Below the pieces are notes generated by a model that searched no databases, was not told the DNA's origin, and was given only the letters and a program-made list of their open reading frames with translations. A stretch of DNA of 6,589 nt from an uncultured Bacteroidales bacterium (GTDB taxonomy: Bacteria > Bacteroidota > Bacteroidia > Bacteroidales > P3): contig CAJOQB010000195.1 of NCBI GenBank assembly GCA_905236405.1, positions 1 to 6,589 of the forward strand. Direction: 5' to 3'. The translations under genes and the position numbers were made by a program. Shown piece after piece: positions 1 to 5,734 of this stretch (positions within the stretch are counted from its first letter, which is position 1; every line of letters begins with the position of its first letter).

Positions 1-58
1 GCAGCTATGCTGTGACCCCTCCCGCAGGCGCCTGCGGGAGGGGTCACAGCATAGCTGC
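1..58. repeat. Perfect 58-bp palindrome, 29-bp arms, no spacer
   Basis: Bases 1-29 are the exact reverse complement of bases 30-58, with the centre between 29 and 30 (GGC|GCC). The inner part is GC-rich (CCCCTCCCGCAGGC and its complement). Each arm also contains a small dyad: CAGC-TAT-GCTG at 2-12 and its mirror at 47-57. Because the window starts at base 1, the symmetry could continue further left. A run of five T (68-72) lies 10 bases beyond the right arm, so an intrinsic terminator for an upstream gene is possible but not typical. A fold-back assembly artefact is a serious alternative, because long palindromes with no spacer are unstable in bacteria. Confidence 0.9.
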
Positions 59-85
59 GTCAACGACTTTTTATAGTTCTGTATA

Positions 86-102
86 TCAATGCTTAGCATT
101 GA
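86..102. repeat. 17-bp dyad, possible protein-binding site
   Basis: TCAATGCT (86-93) and AGCATTGA (95-102) are exact reverse complements around a single central T. The size and near-perfect symmetry are those of a dimer-binding operator. It lies about 150 bases upstream of the predicted promoter, which is far for a simple repressor site. No function can be assigned. Confidence 0.35.
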
Positions 103-231
103 CCGTTTTCGTAAAGGCATCTGTTAAATTAACCAAAAACCACACCGAGCACTACTTATTGCCTTTGCTGCTGTTCGGAGAACTTTTTAACATTTCGGTT
201 TCACAAAATTAACATCTCTCACCTTTTTTTA

Positions 232-261
232 TTGCCACATTTGATTTATTGTGTACTTTTG
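232..261 (+). promoter_or_regulatory. Bacteroides-type sigma-A promoter of the defence operon
   Basis: TACTTTTG at 254-261 is an exact match to the Bacteroidota -7 consensus TAnnTTTG. A TTG at 232-234 lies 19 bases upstream, a normal spacing for the -33 element, although the usual leading extra T is replaced by A. Transcription should begin about five bases after the -7 box, near 266-268, giving a leader of roughly 290 nt before the ATG at 561. No other match of this quality was noticed upstream of the + strand genes, so this is probably the operon promoter. Confidence 0.6.
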
Positions 262-274
262 CACTGACATTTGA

Positions 275-293
275 CACACCGCGAGTTGGTGTG
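275..293 (+). other. 5' hairpin of the leader transcript
   Basis: CACACC (275-280) pairs with GGTGTG (288-293) around a 7-nt loop. It would form within about ten nucleotides of the predicted transcript start and could protect the 5' end. It may also be a peripheral part of the larger structured RNA that follows. Confidence 0.4.
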
Positions 294-324
294 CCCGAAA
301 GATAAATAACAGCATTACTATTAT

Positions 325-518
325 TCACATTCTAATCAAAAGCGTCGGAAACTGGAGATTTCTTTTTGGATAATAGTTCACGGAGAGAGTGAACAGATTG
401 TGCTGTGCCGTATAATATGTATGCTTACATCCATAGGTGTAGGCTTCTAACGGTACAGCGGGGTTCAATCCGACGCTCCTCGTGAATGTGATAGAAAGGT
501 CTACACCTTTCTTGTATC
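325..518 (+). ncRNA. Candidate structured RNA (leader element), family unrecognised
   Basis: Several exact helices nest together. P1 is 325-332 (TCACATTC) with 484-491 (GAATGTGA). P2 is 341-349 (AGCGTCGGA) with 469-477 (TCCGACGCT). Inside P2 there are two arms. One is a hairpin, 376-381 (GTTCAC) with 389-394 (GTGAAC), loop GGAGAGA. The other is a long arm: 402-411 (GCTGTGCCGT) with 450-459 (ACGGTACAGC, one G-U pair), capped by a 9-bp hairpin, 423-431 with 436-444, loop CATA. Outside P1 is a further hairpin, 494-500 (GAAAGGT) with 505-511 (ACCTTTC), which may be extended by GATA (490-493) with TATC (515-518). P2 thus closes a three-way junction. The element lies just after a predicted promoter and ahead of the methyltransferase, so it could be a cis-acting leader or a separate small RNA. 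I do not recognise it as a riboswitch, ribozyme, tmRNA, 6S RNA or RNase P RNA. Confidence 0.6.
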
Positions 519-523
519 CAATA

Positions 524-559
524 GTGATTGATGGCAATGCACTTAACGCTGTCAATCAC
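524..559 (+). promoter_or_regulatory. Hairpin covering the methyltransferase ribosome-binding region
   Basis: GTGATTGA (524-531) is exactly complementary to TCAATCAC (552-559). The right arm ends two bases before the ATG at 561, so the helix would cover the region where the ribosome binds. The loop contains the alternative in-frame starts (ATG 531, ATG 537), and the left arm holds TTG 528. This suggests that translation of the methyltransferase is limited unless the helix is opened. Confidence 0.45.
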
Positions 560-560
560 A

Positions 561-1651
561 ATGGCAAACATCACTTTGACCAATGCCCGCGAGGCAAAAC
601 AAGATGAGTTCTACACTCAATATTACGACATAGAACGTGAGGTTGAGGCCTACCTCGACTACAATCCCGATGTGTTCCGGGGCAAGACGGTGTTATTGCC
701 CTGCGACGACCCAGAGTGGAGTAACTTCACCAAGTATTTCGCTCAGAACTTTGAACGGCTGGGCTTGAAAAAACTTATCAGCACCAGCTATGCTGCAGAG
801 CGCAAACAAGAACGCTATGGGGTGCAGCTGTCTCTGTTCGAAACCGAGTTTGAGACCCGTTCGCCTCATATGACAAGAAAAAGAACCGTTCGCATGGCAA
901 GATATTCATCCTCGAACACGACGAAAACCACGACCAACGAATTGACATCGACGACCTGAAATGGAAATATCTCAAAGGCGATGGCGACTTTCGCAGCAAA
1001 GAGGTGACCCAACTCCGCGACGAAGCCGACATCATCGTCACGAATCCTCCTTTTTCTCTATTCCGAGAGTTTTTCGCCTGGGTAATCAATACAGGAAAAA
1101 GGTTCCTTCTGATTAGCAACAAGAACTGCATCACCTACAAAGAGGTGTTTCCCTATATCAGGGTTGGCAAAATGTGGACGGGAAAAACCTCTATGAGTCA
1201 AGATTTATTGTTCAGAATACCTGCCGAGATGCAGCAACGGTTTGTTGCTAACGGGAAAGAAGGTAGCAAATACAAGATTATCAATGGGGAAATACTTGGT
1301 CGCTCTCCTAGTGTATGGTTCACCAATCTTGAACATGGTCGACTACACCAACCTTTGGAATTGATGACTTTGCAGGACAATATCAAATACAGCAAACACA
1401 AAGATCTGAAGGACAAACATGCATACGAGCAATATGACAACTGTGATGCCATTGAAGTGCCTTATTCTGATGCGATACCTAGTGATTTTAATGGAATGAT
1501 GGGGGTCCCAATCTCGTTTCTTGACAAGCATTGTGTTGATCAATTTGAGATTATTGGGCTGGATGACGACAAACCAATATGGAGAGGAAAAGGACCCAGC
1601 TTGTATGGAAAGGTGCTTTATCGCAGAATACTAATCCGTAAAAAACAATAA
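561..1651 (+). pseudogene. EcoRI-family adenine-specific DNA methyltransferase, one frameshift
   Basis: This gene would encode an approximately 363-residue methyltransferase that transfers a methyl group from S-adenosylmethionine to adenine in DNA. The N-terminal part closely follows M.EcoRI-family blocks: DEFYTQYYDIE, CDDPEWSNFTKYF and LKKLISTSYA. The C-terminal part carries GDGDFRS, the catalytic motif IV in IVTNPPFSLFREF (NPPF at 1043-1054), ITYKEVFP, the WFTN...HGR block and MGVPISFLDK. The two parts are in different frames: the first runs from 561 to a stop at 957-959, and the second is open from 854 to 1651. One lost base near 867-870 (restoring TAT GAC AAG at 869) or in the A5 run at 878-882 explains the break. 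ATG 561 is preferred because homology starts there; TTG 528, ATG 531 and ATG 537 are in-frame alternatives. The downstream gene starts 4 bases after its stop. It may be truly broken, phase-variable, or a sequencing error. Confidence 0.85.
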
Positions 1652-1655
1652 AGAA

Positions 1656-2177
1656 ATGAATGAGACAATGCCATTAAACACTCACATCGGTGAGGTCATA
1701 GTGTCGGCTAACAAACTGCTTGGAAAGAGGAACAAGACAATCAAAAAACTGAATATTACGGAAAAGCTATTATGTGAACTGGAAGACGGCACTTGCACCC
1801 ATCCCAGGCTATATGTATCATTCTTTGCACTGACACTTCGCAGATTGGTACCTCGAAAGATAAAACTAAAACAACTGCCTCCCTTTTTTCCAACGAAGGA
1901 CAAGATAATAGCGATGATGAACGGGAAGGGTGAGGATTTGTCAGAATACTGTGAGTTGACAAAAGAATTGTTGACACTACCAGATTTGCCAGCAACACCC
2001 AAAATAAAAAAGCGCACCCTCGCCTATACAGAAAAGAGAGCAAAGAAGACACAAAAAGGCTGGGGAAAAGACGCTCGGCAGAAGGCCGCTTCCGGGTATT
2101 CTCGTAGAAGCTATGGCATGGAGTCTCAAATTACAAGAAAAGCATGGGGTAGCGCCTTCAAGCCTGCTCAAGGATAA
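1656..2177 (+). CDS. Basic 173-aa hypothetical protein, possible HTH N-terminus
   Basis: I do not recognise this protein. It starts 4 bases after the methyltransferase stop, so it is almost certainly co-transcribed. It has no signal peptide or membrane segment. Residues about 11-64 look faintly like an XRE-type helix-turn-helix: a hydrophobic pattern around I11-L22, then LNIT (32-35), an ELEDG block (41-45) and a proline at 50, resembling the LGVS...IExG...P pattern of such domains. If this is real, the protein could be a controller of the modification-nuclease operon. The C-terminal 60 residues (about 113-173) are rich in Lys and Arg, of low complexity and probably disordered or nucleic-acid binding. 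No nuclease PD-(D/E)xK motif is evident. A second in-frame ATG lies at codon 5. The coding region is AT-rich (24 GC of 60 bases in a spot count at 1741-1800), unlike the right-hand genes. Confidence 0.7.
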   Translation: MNETMPLNTHIGEVIVSANKLLGKRNKTIKKLNITEKLLCELEDGTCTHPRLYVSFFALTLRRLVPRKIKLKQLPPFFPTKDKIIAMMNGKGEDLSEYCELTKELLTLPDLPATPKIKKRTLAYTEKRAKKTQKGWGKDARQKAASGYSRRSYGMESQITRKAWGSAFKPAQG

Positions 2178-2201
2178 AACAACTTAAACACATTAAATAC
2201 T

Positions 2202-2426
2202 ATGAACGCACAAGGAAGAAAAGAAATCGCGAAGCACATTGCTTCGCTCGAAGAAATCAAGTCAAAACTCGAATCGATGAAAGACGACGAAGAGGAGAAA
2301 TACGACAATATGCCAGAAGGCTTGCAAGAGAGCGAACGTGGCGACCAAATGCAGGAAGCTATCGACGCACTCGATAATGCAGTCTCCAGTCTTGATGATA
2401 CGATTGACAGTTTACGCGAAATCTAA
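2202..2426 (+). CDS. 74-aa acidic helical small protein
   Basis: This small, acidic, Cys-free protein lies 24 bases after the previous stop. The N-terminal half (about 3-34) and C-terminal half (about 50-74) show heptad-like spacing of Leu, Ile, Ala and Val with many Glu, Asp and Lys. This suggests two helices or coiled-coil segments separated by a linker containing DNMPEGLQESERG (about 36-48). I recall that linker pattern from small hypothetical proteins encoded by phages and mobile elements, but cannot check it here. Its function is unknown. Being strongly acidic and next to a highly basic protein (1656-2177) and a DNA-cutting enzyme, it could be an adaptor or a DNA mimic, but that is speculation. 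The start ATG follows an A/T-rich stretch typical of Bacteroidota. Confidence 0.75.
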   Translation: MNAQGRKEIAKHIASLEEIKSKLESMKDDEEEKYDNMPEGLQESERGDQMQEAIDALDNAVSSLDDTIDSLREI

Positions 2427-2446
2427 ACAATCTAAAAAAAGGAAGA

Positions 2447-2539
2447 ATGGGACTGATAGGTTTTGCCATTCTGCTTGTGATTCTCGCAGATGGCGGCAAA
2501 TACCTCTTTGGCAACGGCAAAGGTGGTCTATTTAAATAG
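2447..2539 (+). CDS. 30-aa hydrophobic peptide (small membrane protein candidate)
   Basis: A short frame of 30 codons runs from ATG 2447 to TAG 2537-2539, filling the gap between the 74-aa gene and the nuclease gene. The purine-rich AAAAAAAGGAAGA lies directly before the ATG and is the most Shine-Dalgarno-like site in the operon. The peptide begins MGLIGFAILLVILADGG, so residues 2-14 form an uninterrupted hydrophobic stretch. It continues with a Gly- and Lys-rich tail (about 15-30) containing KYLFGNGKGG. This fits a short membrane-inserted or amphipathic peptide with a positively charged C-terminus. The next gene begins 9 bases after its stop. Its role is unknown: it could be a membrane effector or toxin-like peptide, a leader peptide coupling translation into the nuclease gene, or a membrane anchor partner. 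Its shortness keeps confidence moderate. Confidence 0.6.
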   Translation: MGLIGFAILLVILADGGKYLFGNGKGGLFK

Positions 2540-2548
2540 TAAAAAGTC

Positions 2549-3712
2549 ATGCAAACCAAACTGAAACAATACACCATCGCGGAACTGTGCGACGGTTTCG
2601 TGTACAACGAGCTGGAGGAGAAAGGGCTGTATGGTCTTTCCGGCAGGCTGACTATCCAGCCCGAATACCAACGCAACTATCTCTATGCCGAGGACAATGG
2701 CAAGAAGGAGGTGGCGGTAATAGACTCTGTGCTGAAACGGTATCCGTTAGGGTTGCTGTACTTCAACAAGCTGCCCGATGGGCGACTGGAGGTGCTTGAT
2801 GGACAACAGCGCATCACCTCGCTTGGACGGTTTCTGACCGACAAGTTCTCTGTAATGAACAATGAGTTACCCTACCGATTCCACGCATTGCCAATGGACA
2901 AGCAGACGCTAATAGAGAACACCACGCTGTTGGTATACGAATGTGAAGGTTCCGAGAGCGAGATAAAACAATGGTTCCAAACCATCAACATAGCCGGCAT
3001 CCCGCTCAACGAGCAAGAAGAGCTGAACGCTGTCTACAGCGGCCCTTTTGTCACCAAGGCACGCACCGTATTCAGCAACAGCCGCAATGCCAACGTGCAG
3101 AAATGGAGCGCCTACGTTCGCGGGTCCGTCAAGCGGCAGGACTTCCTCAACACCGCTCTTGACTGGGTGAGTCATGGACAGGTGGAAGAGTACATGCAGG
3201 CTCATCGTCGCGAGGCACATATCGACGAGCTTCAGACTCATTTCAACAATGTGATAGCCTGGGCGGAAAGCATCTTTGCTGATTGCTACAGCGAGATGTG
3301 CGGTCTGAAATGGGGACAATTATACGATGACTACCACGACACTACCTACAATCAGAAAGAAATGACACAGAGGGCCGCCGAACTGATGGACGACCCTTGT
3401 GTGAAGAACCACAAAGGCGTGTTTGAATACCTGCTAGGTGGTGAAGTGGACACACGCCTGCTTGACGTGAGGGTGTTCGATGAGGCTACAAAACGACGGG
3501 TGTACAGACGACAGACCGACGACGCCCGTCGCCGAGGAGTGAGCAACTGCCCACTGTGCGCCATGGGGCACGAGGCACATAGAACAAAGGTTTGGGGCGA
3601 GAAGGAGATGGAAGCAGACCATGTCTCGGCTTGGAGCCAAGGCGGTGCCACGACAGAGGAGAACTGTCAGATGCTATGTCGCACACACAACCGCGCCAAG
3701 GGGAATAAATAG
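2549..3712 (+). CDS. DUF262 (ParB-like) and HNH nuclease fusion protein
   Basis: This 387-residue protein has an N-terminal DUF262 domain and a C-terminal HNH nuclease. The DUF262 signatures are IQPEYQRNY (36-44), [10 protein letters not shown] (83-92) and [15 protein letters not shown] (143-157). The DGQQR motif is the nucleotide-binding or modification-sensing signature seen in GmrSD and SspE type defence proteins. The HNH part has a zinc-binding CPLC (334-337), ADH (356-358, probable catalytic His358), Asn372, and LCRTHNRAK (376-384, with Cys377 and His380). All expected key residues are present, so it is probably an active DNA endonuclease. Unlike GmrSD or SspE, the nuclease half looks like a classical zinc-stabilised HNH rather than DUF1524. 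Next to an EcoRI-family methylase it may be the restriction component, or a modification-dependent nuclease. The start at 2549 is 9 bases after the small peptide's stop. The operon ends about 40 bases downstream at a terminator. Confidence 0.88.
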   Translation: MQTKLKQYTIAELCDGFVYNELEEKGLYGLSGRLTIQPEYQRNYLYAEDNGKKEVAVIDSVLKRYPLGLLYFNKLPDGRLEVLDGQQRITSLGRFLTDKFSVMNNELPYRFHALPMDKQTLIENTTLLVYECEGSESEIKQWFQTINIAGIPLNEQEELNAVYSGPFVTKARTVFSNSRNANVQKWSAYVRGSVKRQDFLNTALDWVSHGQVEEYMQAHRREAHIDELQTHFNNVIAWAESIFADCYSEMCGLKWGQLYDDYHDTTYNQKEMTQRAAELMDDPCVKNHKGVFEYLLGGEVDTRLLDVRVFDEATKRRVYRRQTDDARRRGVSNCPLCAMGHEAHRTKVWGEKEMEADHVSAWSQGGATTEENCQMLCRTHNRAKGNK

Positions 3713-3751
3713 GTGCTCAGAACATCAGAATAGTGTCGCAACTTAAACACG

Positions 3752-3796
3752 AAGCCTCCCGTCGGTCGTTATCGCTCGACGGGAGGCTTTTTTTTT
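3752..3796 (+). terminator. Strong intrinsic terminator between convergent operons
   Basis: AAGCCTCCCGTCG (3752-3764) pairs exactly with CGACGGGAGGCTT (3777-3789) around a 12-nt loop, followed by nine T (3788-3796). It ends the + strand defence operon 39 bases after the nuclease stop. For the opposite (ispE) transcript the same hairpin is followed only by a poor T tract, so it may work in both directions but mainly for the + strand. Confidence 0.92.
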
Positions 3797-3815
3797 CCTC
3801 TAACAGCAGGCCATC

Positions 3816-4631
3816 TCAGCGACTGATGTAGAGGACCTCGGACTGAGGGAGTGAGGAAAGGTCGATATCGGCATGGGGGTCAAAGAGTCCGTAGACGGCA
3901 GCGCCGCTGCCCGACATGGAGGCATAGAGGGCACCCTGACGATACAAGTACTCTTTGAGGAAAGCAATACGGGGATGGTGGGGAAAGACAGTGGCCTCGA
4001 AATCGTTGACGACAAGGTGTCGCCACTGTTGGATGGGCTGGCGGATGGCTTGTCGCAAATCGGGTCGCTGAGAGGCATTGGGTTGGATGCCACCGTAGGC
4101 TTCGCGAGTGGAGACAGCATCGGCAGGTTTGAGCAACACCAGCCGATAGGGACTAAGGTCTGCCTCGACGGGCTCGAGGATGTCACCAATGCCGGTGGCA
4201 TAGGCGGGGGTGTGGCCGACGAAGAAAGGACAGTCGGCTCCGAGCTGGACAGCCAGGTGGGCCAACTGGCCATCGGTGAGATCCAGGTGGAAGAGCTGTC
4301 GCAACATCAACAGCACAAAAGCGGCGTCGCTGCTGCCGCCGCCAAGTCCTGCCCCGAAGGGTATGCGCTTGTCGAGTCGCATGGCGACAGGCCCCACCTG
4401 GGGACAATGACGCTGCAAGAGACGGTAGGCACGCACACAGAGGTTGTCGTCGGGGGGACCGTCGACGATGATGCCTTGTTGCTGAAAGGCGAACTGTTGG
4501 GAGGCGACGATTTCGAGCTCGTCGCACAAGGGCACGGGGACAAAGAGGGTCTGCAGGTCGTGGTAGCCGTCGGGCCGACGAGCCACCACATGGAGCCCGA
4601 GGTTGATTTTGCAATGGGGATGGGTGATCAT
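3816..4631 (-). CDS. ispE: 4-diphosphocytidyl-2-C-methyl-D-erythritol kinase
   Basis: IspE is a cytosolic GHMP-family kinase. It phosphorylates the 2-hydroxyl of 4-diphosphocytidyl-2-C-methyl-D-erythritol with ATP, the fourth enzyme of the non-mevalonate (MEP) isoprenoid pathway. The 271-residue length is normal for the family. Motifs are in the expected order: KINLGL near the start (catalytic Lys8), RPDGYH (19-24), the ATP-binding glycine-rich loop PFGAGLGGGSSDAA (91-104), LGADCPFF (130-137, catalytic Asp133) and the C-terminal GHMP motif SMSGSGAAVYGLF (238-250). The start ATG (4629-4631) overlaps the PhoH stop as ATGA, so translation is coupled. It is the last gene of the - strand operon and ends close to the shared terminator. 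Its high GC content creates a long spurious antisense frame. Confidence 0.96.
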   Translation of the reverse strand: MITHPHCKINLGLHVVARRPDGYHDLQTLFVPVPLCDELEIVASQQFAFQQQGIIVDGPPDDNLCVRAYRLLQRHCPQVGPVAMRLDKRIPFGAGLGGGSSDAAFVLLMLRQLFHLDLTDGQLAHLAVQLGADCPFFVGHTPAYATGIGDILEPVEADLSPYRLVLLKPADAVSTREAYGGIQPNASQRPDLRQAIRQPIQQWRHLVVNDFEATVFPHHPRIAFLKEYLYRQGALYASMSGSGAAVYGLFDPHADIDLSSLPQSEVLYISR

Positions 4632-5734
4632 GGCATGGTGGATTGGGGTGGCACCGGGCTGTGGGCCTCGATGGAAGGCGTGCCTGCGTCTTTCGTCTGC
4701 TCATCCTGTGAAGAAGGCCTGCGTGATGGAGCTTGGGCAGAGGGGATGGAACCGAGACTGTCGTAGGCACGGATGATGCGTGTCACCAGCGGGTGACGGA
4801 CAACGTCGCTGGAGTCGAGCTGCACGACAGCAACACCTTGGACATCGTGCAACAGTTGGGTGGCCTGGACGAGTCCGGAACGTTGGTGGTGGGGCAAGTC
4901 GATTTGGGTGACATCGCCCGTGACGACAAACTTGGCGTTGCGACCCATGCGGGTGAGGAACATCTTGAGCTGCGAGGAGGTGGCGTTCTGTGCCTCGTCG
5001 AGGATGACGAAGGCGTTGTCGAGGGTGCGGCCACGCATGAAGGCAAGAGGGGCAATCTCGATGGTGTTGTCCTCCCAATAGGAAAGCAACTTCTGCTGAG
5101 GAATCATATCGCGAAGGGCATCGTAAAGCGGCTGCAGATAGGGGTCGAGCTTGTCACGCAGGTCGCCAGGGAGGAAGCCAAGGTTTTCACCCGCCTCGAC
5201 AGCGGGACGGGTAAGGATGATGCGACGCACCTCTTTGTTTTTTAGTGCCCTTACCGCCAAAGCGACAGCGGTGTAGGTCTTTCCCGTACCTGCAGGACCA
5301 ATGGCAAATACCATGTCGTTTTCTTTCACCGCATTGACAAGACAACGCTGGTTGGGGGTTCGTGCTTTGACCAGTATGCCGTTGCGACCATGAACAAGAA
5401 TCTCGTCGTTGGTCTCGGCATCGGGCGACGAACCGCCGTTTTCCATTATCTGCATGACGGCATTCTCGGTGATACGTCCAAACTTCTCATAGTAGGTGAG
5501 CATCGATGTAAACTTGCCATCGAAGAAATCGACCTCTTCTTGCGGACCAATCACCTTCAACATCTCTCCCCTGACAATCAATTTCAGCTTAGGGAAAAGG
5601 AGCCTGACGAAGTCGAGCATCTTTTCGTTGTTGCCCCAGAAGTGGGGAACGTCAATTTCTTCGAGCGAGATAATCTTTTCGGTTGGGTGCTCTTCCATAT
5701 CGGGAACGATGGTTTGTTTTCGATTACTACTCAT
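4628..5734 (-). CDS. phoH: PhoH-family ATPase
   Basis: This is a PhoH/YbeZ-like cytosolic ATPase of about 368 residues. The family is linked to RNA metabolism and ribosome-associated functions and often pairs with the RNase YbeY; the exact biochemical role is not settled. Residues about 30-80 form the N-terminal KH-like region (KLIVRGEMLKVIGP). The Walker A motif is GPAGTGKT (146-153) and Walker B is VILDEAQ (243-249); ILTRPAVEAGENLGFLPG (173-190) and VTGDVTQIDLP (271-281) are typical PhoH blocks. The last 40 residues are a Pro/Ser/Gln-rich tail, probably disordered. ATG 5732-5734 is chosen as start: it overlaps the upstream kinase gene by 8 bases and begins MSSNRKQ. The frame is open further up to 5791, but that extension lies wholly inside the kinase gene. 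Confidence 0.94.
   Translation of the reverse strand: MSSNRKQTIVPDMEEHPTEKIISLEEIDVPHFWGNNEKMLDFVRLLFPKLKLIVRGEMLKVIGPQEEVDFFDGKFTSMLTYYEKFGRITENAVMQIMENGGSSPDAETNDEILVHGRNGILVKARTPNQRCLVNAVKENDMVFAIGPAGTGKTYTAVALAVRALKNKEVRRIILTRPAVEAGENLGFLPGDLRDKLDPYLQPLYDALRDMIPQQKLLSYWEDNTIEIAPLAFMRGRTLDNAFVILDEAQNATSSQLKMFLTRMGRNAKFVVTGDVTQIDLPHHQRSGLVQATQLLHDVQGVAVVQLDSSDVVRHPLVTRIIRAYDSLGSIPSAQAPSRRPSSQDEQTKDAGTPSIEAHSPVPPQSTMP

Larger units (their letters stand above)
59..560. other. AT-rich non-coding region and leader of the + operon
   Basis: No convincing gene lies between the palindrome and the methyltransferase. The left part (59-231) holds short dyads: 86-102 (TCAATGCT-T-AGCATTGA) and 123-133 (GTTAA-A-TTAAC). 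It also has a weak hairpin, 145-151 with 172-178, followed by TTTTT at 184-188. A promoter follows at 232-261, then a long structured leader. The base composition is clearly more AT-rich than in the housekeeping genes on the right. Confidence 0.7.

Noticed and set aside
12..212. Plus-strand frame of 66 codons starting in the palindrome
   Set aside because: The first codons are half of the palindrome and the rest is AT-rich with no protein-like pattern.
459..475. tRNA or tmRNA T arm around TTCAATC
   Set aside because: Bases on both sides fail to form a 5-bp stem (two mismatches), and no acceptor end or other tRNA arms are present.
325..491. Retron-like non-coding RNA (flanking inverted repeats and an AGC after the first repeat)
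   Set aside because: The 325-332/484-491 pair looks like retron a1/a2, but no reverse transcriptase or its YxDD motif occurs in the window.
325..555. Minus-strand frame of 76 codons over the leader
   Set aside because: It coincides with the paired RNA helices, has no recognisable protein features, and its boundaries match no start or operon signal.
876..884. Programmed -1 frameshift at the A5 run
   Set aside because: The zero-frame context is A AAA AGA, not a canonical X XXY YYZ slippery site, and no clear downstream stimulatory hairpin was seen. A one-base deletion is simpler.
2180..3750. Direct repeat CAACTTAAACAC at 2180-2191 and 3739-3750
   Set aside because: About one 12-base match is expected by chance in a window this size, and the copies flank nothing resembling a mobile element.
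3873..4766. Long + strand open frame of 297 codons opposite ispE and the end of phoH
   Set aside because: It is antisense to ispE, whose motifs are complete. The translation shows no family signature and its openness is explained by the high GC content.
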